Shown: positions 51,597-64,000 of the stretch, in pieces
Layout of the letters: the number at the start of each line of letters is the position of its first letter
Position numbering within the stretch: the first letter of the stretch is position 1
Source: Micromonospora inyonensis
GTDB taxonomy: Bacteria > Actinomycetota > Actinomycetes > Mycobacteriales > Micromonosporaceae
Assembly (NCBI RefSeq): GCF_900091415.1
Contig: NZ_FMHU01000001.1
Location: forward strand, 558,001 to 622,000
DNA: 64,000 bases
Direction: 5' to 3'
The notes under the pieces: generated by a model
The model's input: the letters and a program-made list of their open reading frames with translations, nothing else
The model's database searches: none
What the model was told of the DNA's origin: nothing
Position numbers and translations under genes: made by a program

Positions 51597-52634
51597 TCAG
51601 GCCTTCGGCGCGAGGTTGAAGTCGACGACCTGCTCCGGGGTGATGTTCTGCTTGAGCGCCCCGGCGCCCTGGAGGATCGCGATGCTCTTGGCGACCCGGC
51701 CGCTGTCCAGCGCGCCGATGGCGGTGCCGGAGTTGCTGGACCGGACGTAGCCGGCCATCAGTTCCAGCTCGGCGGCGGCGGAGACCGGGTTGGCCTCGGC
51801 GACGTTCTTCTTCAGGATCTCGCCCGCCTCCTTCGGGTTGGCCAGGCTGTACTCCAGGCCCTTGAGCAGCGCGCCGGTGAAGCGCTTCACCATCTCCGGC
51901 TCCTCCTTGGCGAGCTTCTTGGAGGTGATCAGCGCGTTGCCGTAGAGGTCGGTCATCACGTTGCTGTACGGGAGCACGACCGGCTCCTTCTTGGCGACCG
52001 CCCGGACCGTGGGCGCACCCACGACGAACTGACCGATGCCGTCGACCTTGCCGGTGGCGAGCGTCGCCATCAGGGTCTGCGCCTCGCCGTTGACCCACGT
52101 CACCTTGCTGTTGTCGATGCCGGCGAGCTTGGCGTAGGTCGGGAAGAGGTTGCGCACGACGGAGACCGGGGTGTCGGCGAGGGTCCTGCCCTCCAGGTCC
52201 TTCGGGGACGCGATGCCCTTGTCCTGGGTGGTCACGATCGCCGCCATGGTGCGCTGCTGGATGGCCGCCACGGCGACGAAGTCCTTGGGCTTGTCGTCCC
52301 CGCCGCCGAGCTGGAGGATGCCGCCGGTCAGGTCGATCGGACCGAAGTCGGCCTGTCCACCGACGATGGTCTGGATGACACCACCGGTGCCCTGGCCCGG
52401 CTTGATGTCGACGTCGAAGCCGGCCTCCTTGAAGAAGCCCTTGTCCTTCGCTACCCACGCGTAGGAATCCCGGCCAAAGTTACCGAACGAGGTGAGATAC
52501 GTCACTTTGCGCAACGAAGCGCCGTCGCCATTGCCGGAGTCGGAGTCACTGCTGCAAGCGGAAGCCAGAGCCAGGGCCGTGGCCAACACAGCCACGGCGA
52601 CAGTGCGGGTCAACCTTCTCATGTTGTGCACCAT
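51597..52634 (-). CDS. ABC importer substrate-binding lipoprotein (NMT1/SsuA/ThiY-like)
   Basis: The protein has 345 residues from ATG 52634, or 341 from ATG 52622; neither has ideal ribosome-site spacing. The signal MRRLTRTVAVAVLATALALA ends in lipobox ASAC. The NMT1/THI5-like fold shows in AWVAKDKGFFKEAGFDVDI, GVIQTIVGGQADFGPID and VTWVNGEAQTLMATLATGKVDG. Ligands in this family include sulfonates, nitrate and thiamine pyrimidine precursors. It forms an importer with the permease and the divergent ATPase. The 260-bp divergent gap shows no riboswitch. Confidence 0.88.
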   Translation of the reverse strand: MVHNMRRLTRTVAVAVLATALALASACSSDSDSGNGDGASLRKVTYLTSFGNFGRDSYAWVAKDKGFFKEAGFDVDIKPGQGTGGVIQTIVGGQADFGPIDLTGGILQLGGGDDKPKDFVAVAAIQQRTMAAIVTTQDKGIASPKDLEGRTLADTPVSVVRNLFPTYAKLAGIDNSKVTWVNGEAQTLMATLATGKVDGIGQFVVGAPTVRAVAKKEPVVLPYSNVMTDLYGNALITSKKLAKEEPEMVKRFTGALLKGLEYSLANPKEAGEILKKNVAEANPVSAAAELELMAGYVRSSNSGTAIGALDSGRVAKSIAILQGAGALKQNITPEQVVDFNLAPKA

Positions 52635-52894
52635 GTCCTTTCCAGGCCGGCGGCGATCGGCCACCGGAGGAGTTGTCGAACCAGATGACGCCGTGGTGAG
52701 AGGGGGTGGGACCGGCGTCACCGTCGCGGGGGGACTCTTCGCCGGCACAGCGTACGAGAGAGTCACCTTCGCGACGCCAGGTGGATCCGGTTACGGAACG
52801 ACAACAGATTGTTGTCCACCCTGGACGGTGTGAACCGGATGTAATCCCGTTAGCCTTGCGTCGCTCGCGAATACCGTGGATGGGAGAACGCCGG

Positions 52895-53680
52895 ATGATA
52901 CGACTGTCGGGGGTGTCCCGCACCTTCACCGGTCGCTCCGGTCAGGTCGAGGCGTTGCGCCACATCGACCTGGACGTCGCCGAAGGCGAGTTCGTCGCGG
53001 TGCTCGGGCGGTCCGGCTGTGGCAAGTCCACCCTGCTCCGGCTGATCGCCGGGCTGCTCCCGGTCACCGCCGGCGAGATCGAGGTCGACGGCAAGCCGAT
53101 CACCCGCCCCCGCCAGGACATCGCGATGCTGTTCCAACGTCCGGCGCTGCTGCCCTGGCGCAGCGTGCTGGACAACGTCCTGCTCCCGGTGGAGATCTTC
53201 GGCTGGAGCCGGTCCAAGCACCGGCAACGGGCCCGTGACCTGCTCGACGTGGCCGGGCTGGCCGGCTTCGAGAAGCGGCTGCCGCACGAACTCTCCGGCG
53301 GCATGCAACAGCGGGTCTCGCTCTGCCGCTCGCTGATCGCCGAACCGCGCGTGCTGCTGATGGACGAGCCGTTCTCCGCCCTCGACGCGCTCACCCGCGA
53401 GGAACTCTCCGTGGAGCTGCAACGGGTGCACATGCAGAACCAGTCCACCATCGTGTTCGTCACCCACTCCATCGACGAGGCGGTGCTCCTCGCCGACCGG
53501 GTGGTCGTGCTCAGTCCGCGGCCCGGCCGCATCCGCAAGGTGGTCGACGTCGACATCCCCCGGCCCCGCGGCCTGGGGCGCAACGCGCACCTCGCCGACG
53601 TCGCCCGGGTCAGCGCCGACCTGCACGAACTGCTCATGGAGCGGGAGGAGCCTGCGCCGGCCGGGGCGAAGGAACGATGA
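52895..53680 (+). CDS. ABC importer ATP-binding protein (SsuB/TauB/ThiZ-like)
   Basis: The protein has 261 residues from ATG 52895, eight bases after GGGAG. Walker A is GRSGCGKST, the Q-loop is MLFQRPALLPWRSVLDNV (typical of sulfonate/nitrate/HMP importers), the signature is LSGGMQQR, Walker B is VLLMDEPFSALD and the H-loop is FVTHSIDEAVLLADRVVVL. It energises the divergent permease and binding-protein pair. Its stop overlaps the start of the dead oxidoreductase gene (ATGA). Confidence 0.92.
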   Translation: MIRLSGVSRTFTGRSGQVEALRHIDLDVAEGEFVAVLGRSGCGKSTLLRLIAGLLPVTAGEIEVDGKPITRPRQDIAMLFQRPALLPWRSVLDNVLLPVEIFGWSRSKHRQRARDLLDVAGLAGFEKRLPHELSGGMQQRVSLCRSLIAEPRVLLMDEPFSALDALTREELSVELQRVHMQNQSTIVFVTHSIDEAVLLADRVVVLSPRPGRIRKVVDVDIPRPRGLGRNAHLADVARVSADLHELLMEREEPAPAGAKER

Positions 53681-53959
53681 CCGTGCGGGTGTGCGTCTTC
53701 GTCGAGCCGCACCGGGGAGCCACCTACGACGACCAGCTCCGGTTCGCCCGCCGGGTGGAGGAGACGGGGTTCGAGGGGTTCTTCCGGGCCGACCACTACC
53801 AGTCCGGTGGTCGGTTCGCCCGCCCAACTCGTCGACCGGCTCGGCGAGTTCGCCGCGATCGGCACCACCCGGGTCCACCTGCGCCTGATCGAACTCGACG
53901 ACCCGGACCACCTCGAACTGATCGCCGCCGAGGTGCTGCCCCAACTGGAGGCCCGATGA
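53677..53959 (+). pseudogene. LLM-class F420-type oxidoreductase collapsed by internal deletion
   Basis: ATG 53677 begins a good N-terminus of a luciferase-like oxidoreductase (MTVRVCVFVEPHRGATYDDQ, FARRVEETGFEGFFRADHYQ). Right after, near 53808-53825, the reading changes frame and continues with the family's C-terminus (QLVDRLGEFAAIGTTRVHLR, then LIELDDPDHLELIAAEVLPQ) to the stop at 53957-53959. About 220 central residues are missing. The ATGA overlaps with the ATPase gene before and the cupin gene after are kept, so the deletion happened inside an operon. The N-terminal frame reads on through to 54249 and could produce a hybrid with the cupin. Confidence 0.82.
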
Positions 53960-54249
53960 GCAAGGAACTGGCCCCGGTGGGCCAGGAGATCGTCCTGGAG
54001 AACGACAAGGTCCGGGTCTGGCACATCCGCCTCGAACCGGGCGAGCAGCAGCCGCTGCACCGCCACGACCACCCGTACCTGGTCATCGCGGTGCAGGGAG
54101 CGAAGAACGTCATCCAGACCGTCGACGGGACGCGGATCGACGCCGACGAGCCGACCGGTGGAGTGGTCTACCGGGACCCCGGCGCCGTTCACATGCTCAC
54201 CAACGTCGGCGACACGACGTACCTCGCGCGGCTGGTCGAACTGAAGTAG
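53956..54249 (+). CDS. Small cupin-domain protein
   Basis: The protein has 97 residues from ATG 53956. One cupin barrel is seen: VWHIRLEPGEQQPLHRHDHPYLVIAV gives the metal motif with two His of HRHDH, and RDPGAVHMLTNVGDTTYLARLVEL holds the second motif. Single cupins of this type often isomerise or bind small acids. It is the last gene of the importer operon and may act on the imported compound. The shift of frame in the dead upstream gene does not change this gene. Confidence 0.82.
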   Translation: MSKELAPVGQEIVLENDKVRVWHIRLEPGEQQPLHRHDHPYLVIAVQGAKNVIQTVDGTRIDADEPTGGVVYRDPGAVHMLTNVGDTTYLARLVELK

Positions 54250-54407
54250 TCAGCCCCGGGGGATTGAGTATCCGTCCCCGCCGGACGGGCGTAGTTCCCC
54301 CACAGGTACTTGAGTCGCCGTCACCTTCGGGCATCGAGGACGGCGCGTCGCCGCGTGATGCCTTGTTTTGGTGGCGGTCGGGGTCGACGGGCCGTAACGT
54401 GCCGCAC

Positions 54408-56042
54408 ATGGCCATACGGACCTGGGGCAGATCTCTGCTGGTGGCGCTGGGTGTGGGCGTACTGGCCGGGGCGGGCCAGCTCGGCATCGCGTACGGTCTC
54501 GGCATCCTCCGGTTCACCCCGACCTTCGCCGACGCGCCCGACCACTGGCCGGCGCAGCTCGTCTGGGTGGGTTGGTTCGCCGTCGGCGCCACCGTGCTCG
54601 GTGCCGTACTCGCCGAGCGGTACGCCCGCCGCAACGACCTCCCGGTCACCACCGTCGTGCAGGTCACCATCGCGGTGGCCGCCACGCTGGGCGCGACGGT
54701 CGTCGCACCGCTGTGCATGCTGCCGGCGCGCAACGCGCAGGTGCCCGCGGTGGACCCGGTGCTGTCCGTCGCGGTCAGCGCCCTCTTCGGCGCGCTGGCC
54801 GGCACGGTCGCCGCGGTCGCCGTACTCCGGTACGCCCCGATGAGGTGGAACGCCGCCGTGTCCACCGCCGCACTCGGGCTCCTCGCGCTGCTGTCGGTCG
54901 TACCGTCACTCGGTGCGGCCGAGCCGCCGCCGACCGTACGCCTCGGCGCGCTGGACCCGGTCTGGCTCGCGCCGGACCCGGCCGGACGCCTGGCCATGCT
55001 GATCCTGCCCGGACTGGCCCTGCTCGTCGGGGCGGCCGTGGCCGGGGTGGCCCGCTGGCGCGGCCAGCCCCCGCTGCTCGGTGGCCTCAGCGGGGTGACG
55101 ACCCCGATGGTGGTCGCGGTCGCCTACCTGCTCGCCGGTCCGGGGCGGGGCGACGACGGCTACCAGTCCACGCCCTACCGGGCCGCGCTGCTGGCGGTGC
55201 TGACCGGGGCGCTCGGGTCGGTCGCCGCCGCCTGGCTGCGTCGCCCCCCGCTGTCCGCCGCCACCCTGCTGCGCTGGCCGCCGCTGGCCGGAGGCCGGTC
55301 CCGGAGCGACGCCATCGAGCCGACCGACATCCTGCGTCCCCTTCCGGCCGGTACCGGGCTGCCGCCGGTCCCGTCACCGGCCCACCCGGCCGACGACGCC
55401 GAGGGTGTGTCCGGGGAGTCGCCGGGCAGCGTCGGTCCCCAGCCGATCGGACGACTCCCGTGGCAGCTCCCCCAGCCCACCGGCGCCGACCGGAGCCCGA
55501 CGGGAACGTGGGACTGGCCGAGTCCGCCGGGCACGGCGGAGACCGTGTCCACCGCAGCTCTGGACTGGTCGCTCCCGACTCCGGACCGGTCCACCGGCGG
55601 TGCCGGGCCGGACCGCACTGACGGCGCGGTGCCGGACCCGGTCCACCTCGGCCGCGGACTGCCCGGCGTCGGACAGACCGGCACGGCGGATGACGGCGGC
55701 CCACCGGAGGACACCGACCGGACGACCGCCACCGGGTCGGTGGTGGACGGCGACGCGACGACCGACGGGACCGGACCCGCCATCGACGTCCCGGCAACCG
55801 GGGGGTTCCGGAAGCTGCGGGACCTGCTCCGACGCGACCGGGCCGGGGCCGGCGCGACCGGCGGCAGCCGATCGGACGGGGCCAGCGGGCGCGAGCGGGA
55901 TGAGCCCACCCTCCCCCCGCAGGACGAGGAGTACGTCGACTGGGTCGCCCAACTGGGCCAACCGACGCCGGACACCACCACCTTTCCGGACCCCGGCGAA
56001 CGGCGCACCCTTCGCTCCACCGGGCGGCACCAGCGCGACTGA
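54408..56042 (+). CDS. Multi-pass membrane protein with long disordered C-terminus
   Basis: The protein has 544 residues from ATG 54408 (MAIRTWGRSLLVALGVGVLA). About eight hydrophobic helices occupy residues 8-300. The remaining 240 residues are Pro/Gly/Asp-rich and probably cytoplasmic and disordered, with a short basic helix ([14 protein letters not shown]) and an acidic end (PQDEEYVDWVAQLGQPTPD). I do not recognise a family and no enzyme motif is seen. It is convergent with thiC. The starts farther upstream in the open frame lack support. Confidence 0.75.
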   Translation: MAIRTWGRSLLVALGVGVLAGAGQLGIAYGLGILRFTPTFADAPDHWPAQLVWVGWFAVGATVLGAVLAERYARRNDLPVTTVVQVTIAVAATLGATVVAPLCMLPARNAQVPAVDPVLSVAVSALFGALAGTVAAVAVLRYAPMRWNAAVSTAALGLLALLSVVPSLGAAEPPPTVRLGALDPVWLAPDPAGRLAMLILPGLALLVGAAVAGVARWRGQPPLLGGLSGVTTPMVVAVAYLLAGPGRGDDGYQSTPYRAALLAVLTGALGSVAAAWLRRPPLSAATLLRWPPLAGGRSRSDAIEPTDILRPLPAGTGLPPVPSPAHPADDAEGVSGESPGSVGPQPIGRLPWQLPQPTGADRSPTGTWDWPSPPGTAETVSTAALDWSLPTPDRSTGGAGPDRTDGAVPDPVHLGRGLPGVGQTGTADDGGPPEDTDRTTATGSVVDGDATTDGTGPAIDVPATGGFRKLRDLLRRDRAGAGATGGSRSDGASGRERDEPTLPPQDEEYVDWVAQLGQPTPDTTTFPDPGERRTLRSTGRHQRD

Positions 56043-56114
56043 ACGGCCGTCGCCGATCGCCCCGGTCGCGGGCCGGTCTCCAGCCGGGCCGCGCGCCAGG
56101 TCAGGCCGCCCCGG

Positions 56115-61341
<5,227 letters not shown>

Positions 61342-61342
<1 letters not shown>

Positions 61343-61968
61343 TACCACCCGAGGGCTCCGAGCAGCCCGGCGGTCGCGCGGGCCGGATCGGCGACGCCGG
61401 AGAGCGCCCCGACCACCGCCACCCCGTACGCCCCGGCGGCGCGCAGCGCCGGCACCGTCGCCGCGGTCACCCCGCCGATGGCGATCACCGGCACCGGCAC
61501 CGCGTCGACCACCGCGCGTACCCCGTCCGGACCGATCGGTGCCGGTAGCCCGTCCTTCGTGGTGGTCGCATGGCACGGGCCGACGCCCAGGTAGCCCGCC
61601 CCCGCGGCGACCGCCCGCGCGGCGGCGAGCGGCTCCCGGGCGGTCGCGCCGAGCACCGCATCCGGGCCGAGCACCCGGCGGGCGGCGGCGACCGGCAGAT
61701 CGTCCGCGCCGACATGTCCGCCCGCCGCGCCGGCCGCGAGCGCCACGTGCAACCGGTCGTTGACCAGGCACGTCGCGCCGACCGGCGCGCACAGTTCGAG
61801 GATCCGGCCGGTCAGGTCGTACGCCTCACGGTCGGTGGCGGAGTCCTCGACCCGGACCTGCACCACCAGCTCGGGGCCGGCGACGCCGAGGGCGGCCCGG
61901 ACCACGGTGAGCGGATCGCGCCCGGGGCGGGTGTCGGTGACAAGATGCAGTCGTCCCAGAGACGGCAC
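61342..61968 (-). CDS. thiE: Thiamine-phosphate synthase ThiE
   Basis: The protein has 208 residues from GTG 61968, after GGAGGAG and five more bases. The barrel has LHLVTDTRPGRDPLTVVRAA, CLVNDRLHVALAAGAAGGHV, DLPVAAARRVLGPDAVLGAT, LGVGPCHATTTKDGLPAPIG and VIAIGGVTAATVPAL. It joins HMP-PP and thiazole-phosphate to give thiamine phosphate. It is the first gene behind the TPP riboswitch, whose 3' end overlaps its ribosome site. The usual QLRDK is QVRVED here, a notable change in the first pyrophosphate-contact region. Confidence 0.92.
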
Positions 61969-61975
61969 GGCAACT

Positions 61976-62066
61976 CTCCTCCCTGCGCCGGCATTACCCG
62001 GATCAGGTTCGACGGTCGGGGGCTCCCAGCCCCCCTCTCAGCCCGGTCCACCGGGCTCCCGTGGGT
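61976..62066 (-). promoter_or_regulatory. TPP riboswitch (THI element)
   Basis: Read on the minus strand, the classic conserved parts appear in order: ACGGGAGCCC, then GGGCTGAGAGGG in the pyrimidine-sensor arm, a variable stem (GGGGGCTGGGAGCCCCC), then GAACCTGATCCGGGTAATGC and CGGCGCAGGGAGG. The last part merges with the thiE ribosome site, so ligand binding should block translation. It controls thiE-thiO-thiS-thiG-thiE2-thiD-thiC. Confidence 0.95.
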
Positions 62067-62230
62067 TACTTGCGTGGCACACCGTACGACGGATCGGGGG
62101 ATCCGCCAAGGGTGGTGTGTCCGTTTTCCGCAAGTCGTGAGGTTTCGACAGCGACTACGCCAGTGGAGAAAATCTCACAATCGACGATCGGGGGCAGCGC
62201 GTGACCGTCCGGTCACGGCATGCTGTCCTG

Positions 62231-63151
62231 ATGCCGCGCTCACCCCAGGTCCCGCCCGGTCTCGAGTCCCGGCCCTTCCGCGGCAGCACCGCCGTGGCCC
62301 ACGGCCTCCTCACCTGGACGATGCTGCGCGGGCGTGCCTGGCAGCGAATACTGCCCGACGTCTACGTGCACCGGGCGGCCCACCGACCCGAGGACCATCG
62401 CATGTGGTGCGAGGCCGTGGCGCTGGTGCTTCCCACCGGCGCCGCGATCGCCGGACTGAGCGCGGCGTACCTGCGGGGCGCCGGGCTCCTGCCGCCGAAC
62501 GCGCCGGTCACCGTCGTGCTGCCCCGCGCGGCCCGGATGCGCCCGCACACCCGGGTGGCCGTCACCCGATCGGTCCTGTCGGAAGCCGACCTGACCGTCC
62601 ACACCGGGCTACCGGTCACCACCGCGCTCCGCACGGCCTTCGACCTCGGTCGCCGGCCGCCACGCACCGACGCGGTGGTCGCCCTCGACGCGCTGCTGCA
62701 CCACCGCGTGGTGGACCTGCCCGCACTGCGCGGGTACGCGGCCGGTCGCGCCGGCTGGCCCGGGCTGCCCCTGCTGCGGGAGGTGCTCGCCCTGGTCGAT
62801 CCGTCTGCCGGGTCACCGATGGAGACCCGGCTACGCCTGCTCCTGCTCGACGCCGGGTTGCCCACGCCAGCCGTCCGGCACGAGGTGCGCGATGCCGGGG
62901 GCCAGTACGTCGGCCGGGTCGACCTCGCCTACCCCGCCCGCCGGGTGGCGGTCGAGTACGAACCCGGCCCGCCCCGGGACCCGACGCTGCTCCGCCGGCA
63001 GGCGACCCGGTTCCACGCATTCCGCGCGGCGGGCTGGCGGTTGGTCCGCTGCACCTCCGACGACGTGCTCCGCCACCCCACCCGGACAGCCCGGATGGTG
63101 GCCGCCGCGCTGCGGGGACGTTCCGCGAACCGGATCAACGGTCTGGTCTGA
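62231..63151 (+). CDS. DUF559-type protein with AbiEi-like N-terminus
   Basis: The protein has 306 residues from ATG 62231 (MPRSPQVPPGLESRPFRG); GTG 62201 is open but less typical. Residues about 15-180 resemble the AbiEi/winged-helix antitoxin-like domain common in actinobacteria (MLRGRAWQRILPDVYVHRAA, AAIAGLSAAYLRG). Residues about 195-290 are a restriction-endonuclease-fold DUF559 (METRLRLLLLDAGLPTPAVR, GRVDLAYPARRVAVEYE, GWRLVRCTSDDVLRHP). The catalytic D...E-x-K pattern is partly kept (VDLAYP, VAVEYE) with K absent. Role unknown; a DNA-binding or decayed nuclease is possible. Confidence 0.82.
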   Translation: MPRSPQVPPGLESRPFRGSTAVAHGLLTWTMLRGRAWQRILPDVYVHRAAHRPEDHRMWCEAVALVLPTGAAIAGLSAAYLRGAGLLPPNAPVTVVLPRAARMRPHTRVAVTRSVLSEADLTVHTGLPVTTALRTAFDLGRRPPRTDAVVALDALLHHRVVDLPALRGYAAGRAGWPGLPLLREVLALVDPSAGSPMETRLRLLLLDAGLPTPAVRHEVRDAGGQYVGRVDLAYPARRVAVEYEPGPPRDPTLLRRQATRFHAFRAAGWRLVRCTSDDVLRHPTRTARMVAAALRGRSANRINGLV

Positions 63152-63156
63152 GCCGA

Positions 63157-63197
63157 CCGCCGGAAGCCCGGTGGCGCAGAGGCCGGGCTCCCGGCGG
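63157..63197. terminator. Bidirectional terminator between DUF559 gene and aldo/keto reductase
   Basis: Two 15-base arms, CCGCCGGAAGCCCGG at 63157-63171 and CCGGGCTCCCGGCGG at 63183-63197, pair with one mismatch around an 11-base loop. Confidence 0.75.
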
Positions 63198-63232
63198 CGG
63201 ACGAATCCGCCAGTGGTCAGAGAGGCCGGTGG

Positions 63233-64000
63233 TCAGAGAAGCGCGCGCAGGGCGGCCAGGTCGTCGTCGTCCGGTTGCCAGGCACCGGCTGCGGCGTTGG
63301 CCCGTACCTGCTCCGGCGTGGTGGCCCCGGCGATCACCGAGGTGACCGCCGGCTGGGCGGCCAATCCACCGATGGCCACCTGGAGCATGGTGAGCCCTCG
63401 CTGGTCGGCGTACGACCCGATGGCCTCGATGGTGTCCCAGTCGGCGGTGGCGAACCGCTGCGCGTACCGGCCCGCACCGGCGAGCCGGCTGCCCGCCGGA
63501 GGCTGCTCCCCGCGCCGGTACTTGCCGGTGAGCAGGCCGTCGGCGAGCGGGAAGAACGGCAGCAGCCCGAGTCCGAAGCGCTCACACGCCGGCACCACCT
63601 CGGTCTCCACCGCGCGTTCCAACAGGCTGTAGTGGTTCTGGGCGCTGACGAACCGGGTCGTGCCGGCGGTCCGGGCGATCCAGTCGGCGTCGGCGATCTG
63701 CCAGCCACTGAAGTTGGAGTTGCCCAGGTAACGCACCTTGCCCGCGCGGACCAGATCGTCCAGGGCGGCGAGGGTCTCCTCGATCGGCGTGCCCGGGTCC
63801 GGCTCGTGCAGCTGGTAGAGGTCGATATGGTCGGTGCCGAGCCGCCGCAGCGACGCCTCCACCGCCCGGGCGACGTACCGGCGGGCGCCACGCGCGCCGT
63901 GGTCCGGGCCGTTCATGCCGTGCATGTCCATGCCGAACTTGGTGGCCACCACCACGTCGTCGCGCCGTCCACGCAGGGCCGCACCGAGCAGTTCCTCGGA
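63233..64000 (-). CDS. Aldo/keto reductase, C-terminal part (cut by the window edge)
   Basis: The reading frame enters from the right edge (SEELLGAALRGRRDD) and ends at 63233, giving about 255 residues of a protein normally near 320. The AKR barrel is clear: VVVATKFGMDM with the catalytic-lysine strand, IDLYQLHEPDPGTPIEETL with the catalytic His region, VRYLGNSNFSGWQIADADWI and FVSAQNHYSLLERAVETEV. The pattern fits the voltage-gated-potassium-channel-beta/YghZ-like NADPH reductases. The N-terminal Asp/Tyr of the tetrad lies outside the window. Substrate unknown. Confidence 0.9.
   Translation of the reverse strand, partial: SEELLGAALRGRRDDVVVATKFGMDMHGMNGPDHGARGARRYVARAVEASLRRLGTDHIDLYQLHEPDPGTPIEETLAALDDLVRAGKVRYLGNSNFSGWQIADADWIARTAGTTRFVSAQNHYSLLERAVETEVVPACERFGLGLLPFFPLADGLLTGKYRRGEQPPAGSRLAGAGRYAQRFATADWDTIEAIGSYADQRGLTMLQVAIGGLAAQPAVTSVIAGATTPEQVRANAAAGAWQPDDDDLAALRALL

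Noticed and set aside
52640..52894. A GGTGAGAGGGGG stretch that recalls the TPP riboswitch CTGAGAGGG
   Set aside because: The second conserved part (ACCTGATCCGGGTAATGC type) is missing on both strands, so the aptamer cannot form.
53677..54249. A genuine 190-residue fusion of a luciferase-like domain and a cupin
   Set aside because: The middle of that frame is Arg/Pro-rich nonsense, while the other frame holds the true C-terminus of the oxidoreductase; a deletion with frame change is simpler.

Overview
The window is very GC-rich chromosomal DNA with dense, short-spaced operons, many GTG starts and frequent 4-base stop/start overlaps. It comes from an actinomycete. A conservon (CvnA-D), a HemD-type nitrate regulator (NnaR type), a GlnR box, CIRCE-controlled groESL and a DivIVA-domain small protein point to Actinomycetales, most likely Micromonosporaceae (Micromonospora or a close relative). 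The family assignment is inference from gene content and style. No rRNA or tRNA gene, CRISPR array or prophage was seen.

Layout. 1-1004: groEL (cut by the window edge) and groES on the minus strand, behind a promoter embedded in two CIRCE operators. 1228-1856: a chitinase wreck left by an internal deletion. 2007-3689: a methyltransferase and a YbaK-type deacylase. 3972-8466: a xylose/ribose-type ABC importer with a ROK regulator. 8681-13721: a small secreted protein, a truncated CGNR gene and a heterodimeric ABC exporter whose two ATP sites are complementarily degenerate. 13786-24900: the cell-wall and t6A block (tsaD-rimI-tsaB with ung; tsaE; hydrolase; alr; nnr). It is interrupted by a lipoprotein gene, a histidine phosphatase, a decayed hicBA pair and an IS605-type tnpB element. 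25111-27071: an EspC/WXG-like small protein coupled to a DUF1023 alpha/beta hydrolase. 27156-32981: glmS, dapC, glmM, rpsI and rplM.

33190-42753 is a complete nitrate/nitrite assimilation locus: NarK transporter, then GlnR box, nitrate reductase, FAD/BFD electron-transfer protein, NirB, NirD and the HemD-winged-helix regulator, five plus-strand genes that all overlap. 42732-43864: a small conserved protein, a DivIVA-domain protein and a minimal GntR regulator. 43865-44221 is a repeat-rich gap. 44222-48789 is a conservon (sensor kinase CvnA, roadblock CvnB, DUF742 CvnC, GTPase CvnD). 49233-54249: an amino-acid-type binding protein, then an NMT1/SsuA-type ABC importer with a dead F420 oxidoreductase and a cupin. 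54408-56042: a membrane protein. 56115-62066: a thiamine operon (TPP riboswitch, thiE, thiO, thiS, thiG, a second thiE, thiD, thiC). The right end has a DUF559 protein and a partial aldo/keto reductase.

The most unusual layer is repetitive. A roughly 46-bp palindromic repeat with a conserved TACCGCTTTTTG core occurs four times, twice in each orientation. One copy lies in frame inside the nitrate reductase gene and another lies exactly between thiE and thiO. An 83-bp MITE-like unit with perfect 20-bp inverted ends lies beside one copy. Several in-frame tandem repeats lengthen linkers and tails. Two genes are collapsed by internal deletion plus frame change.
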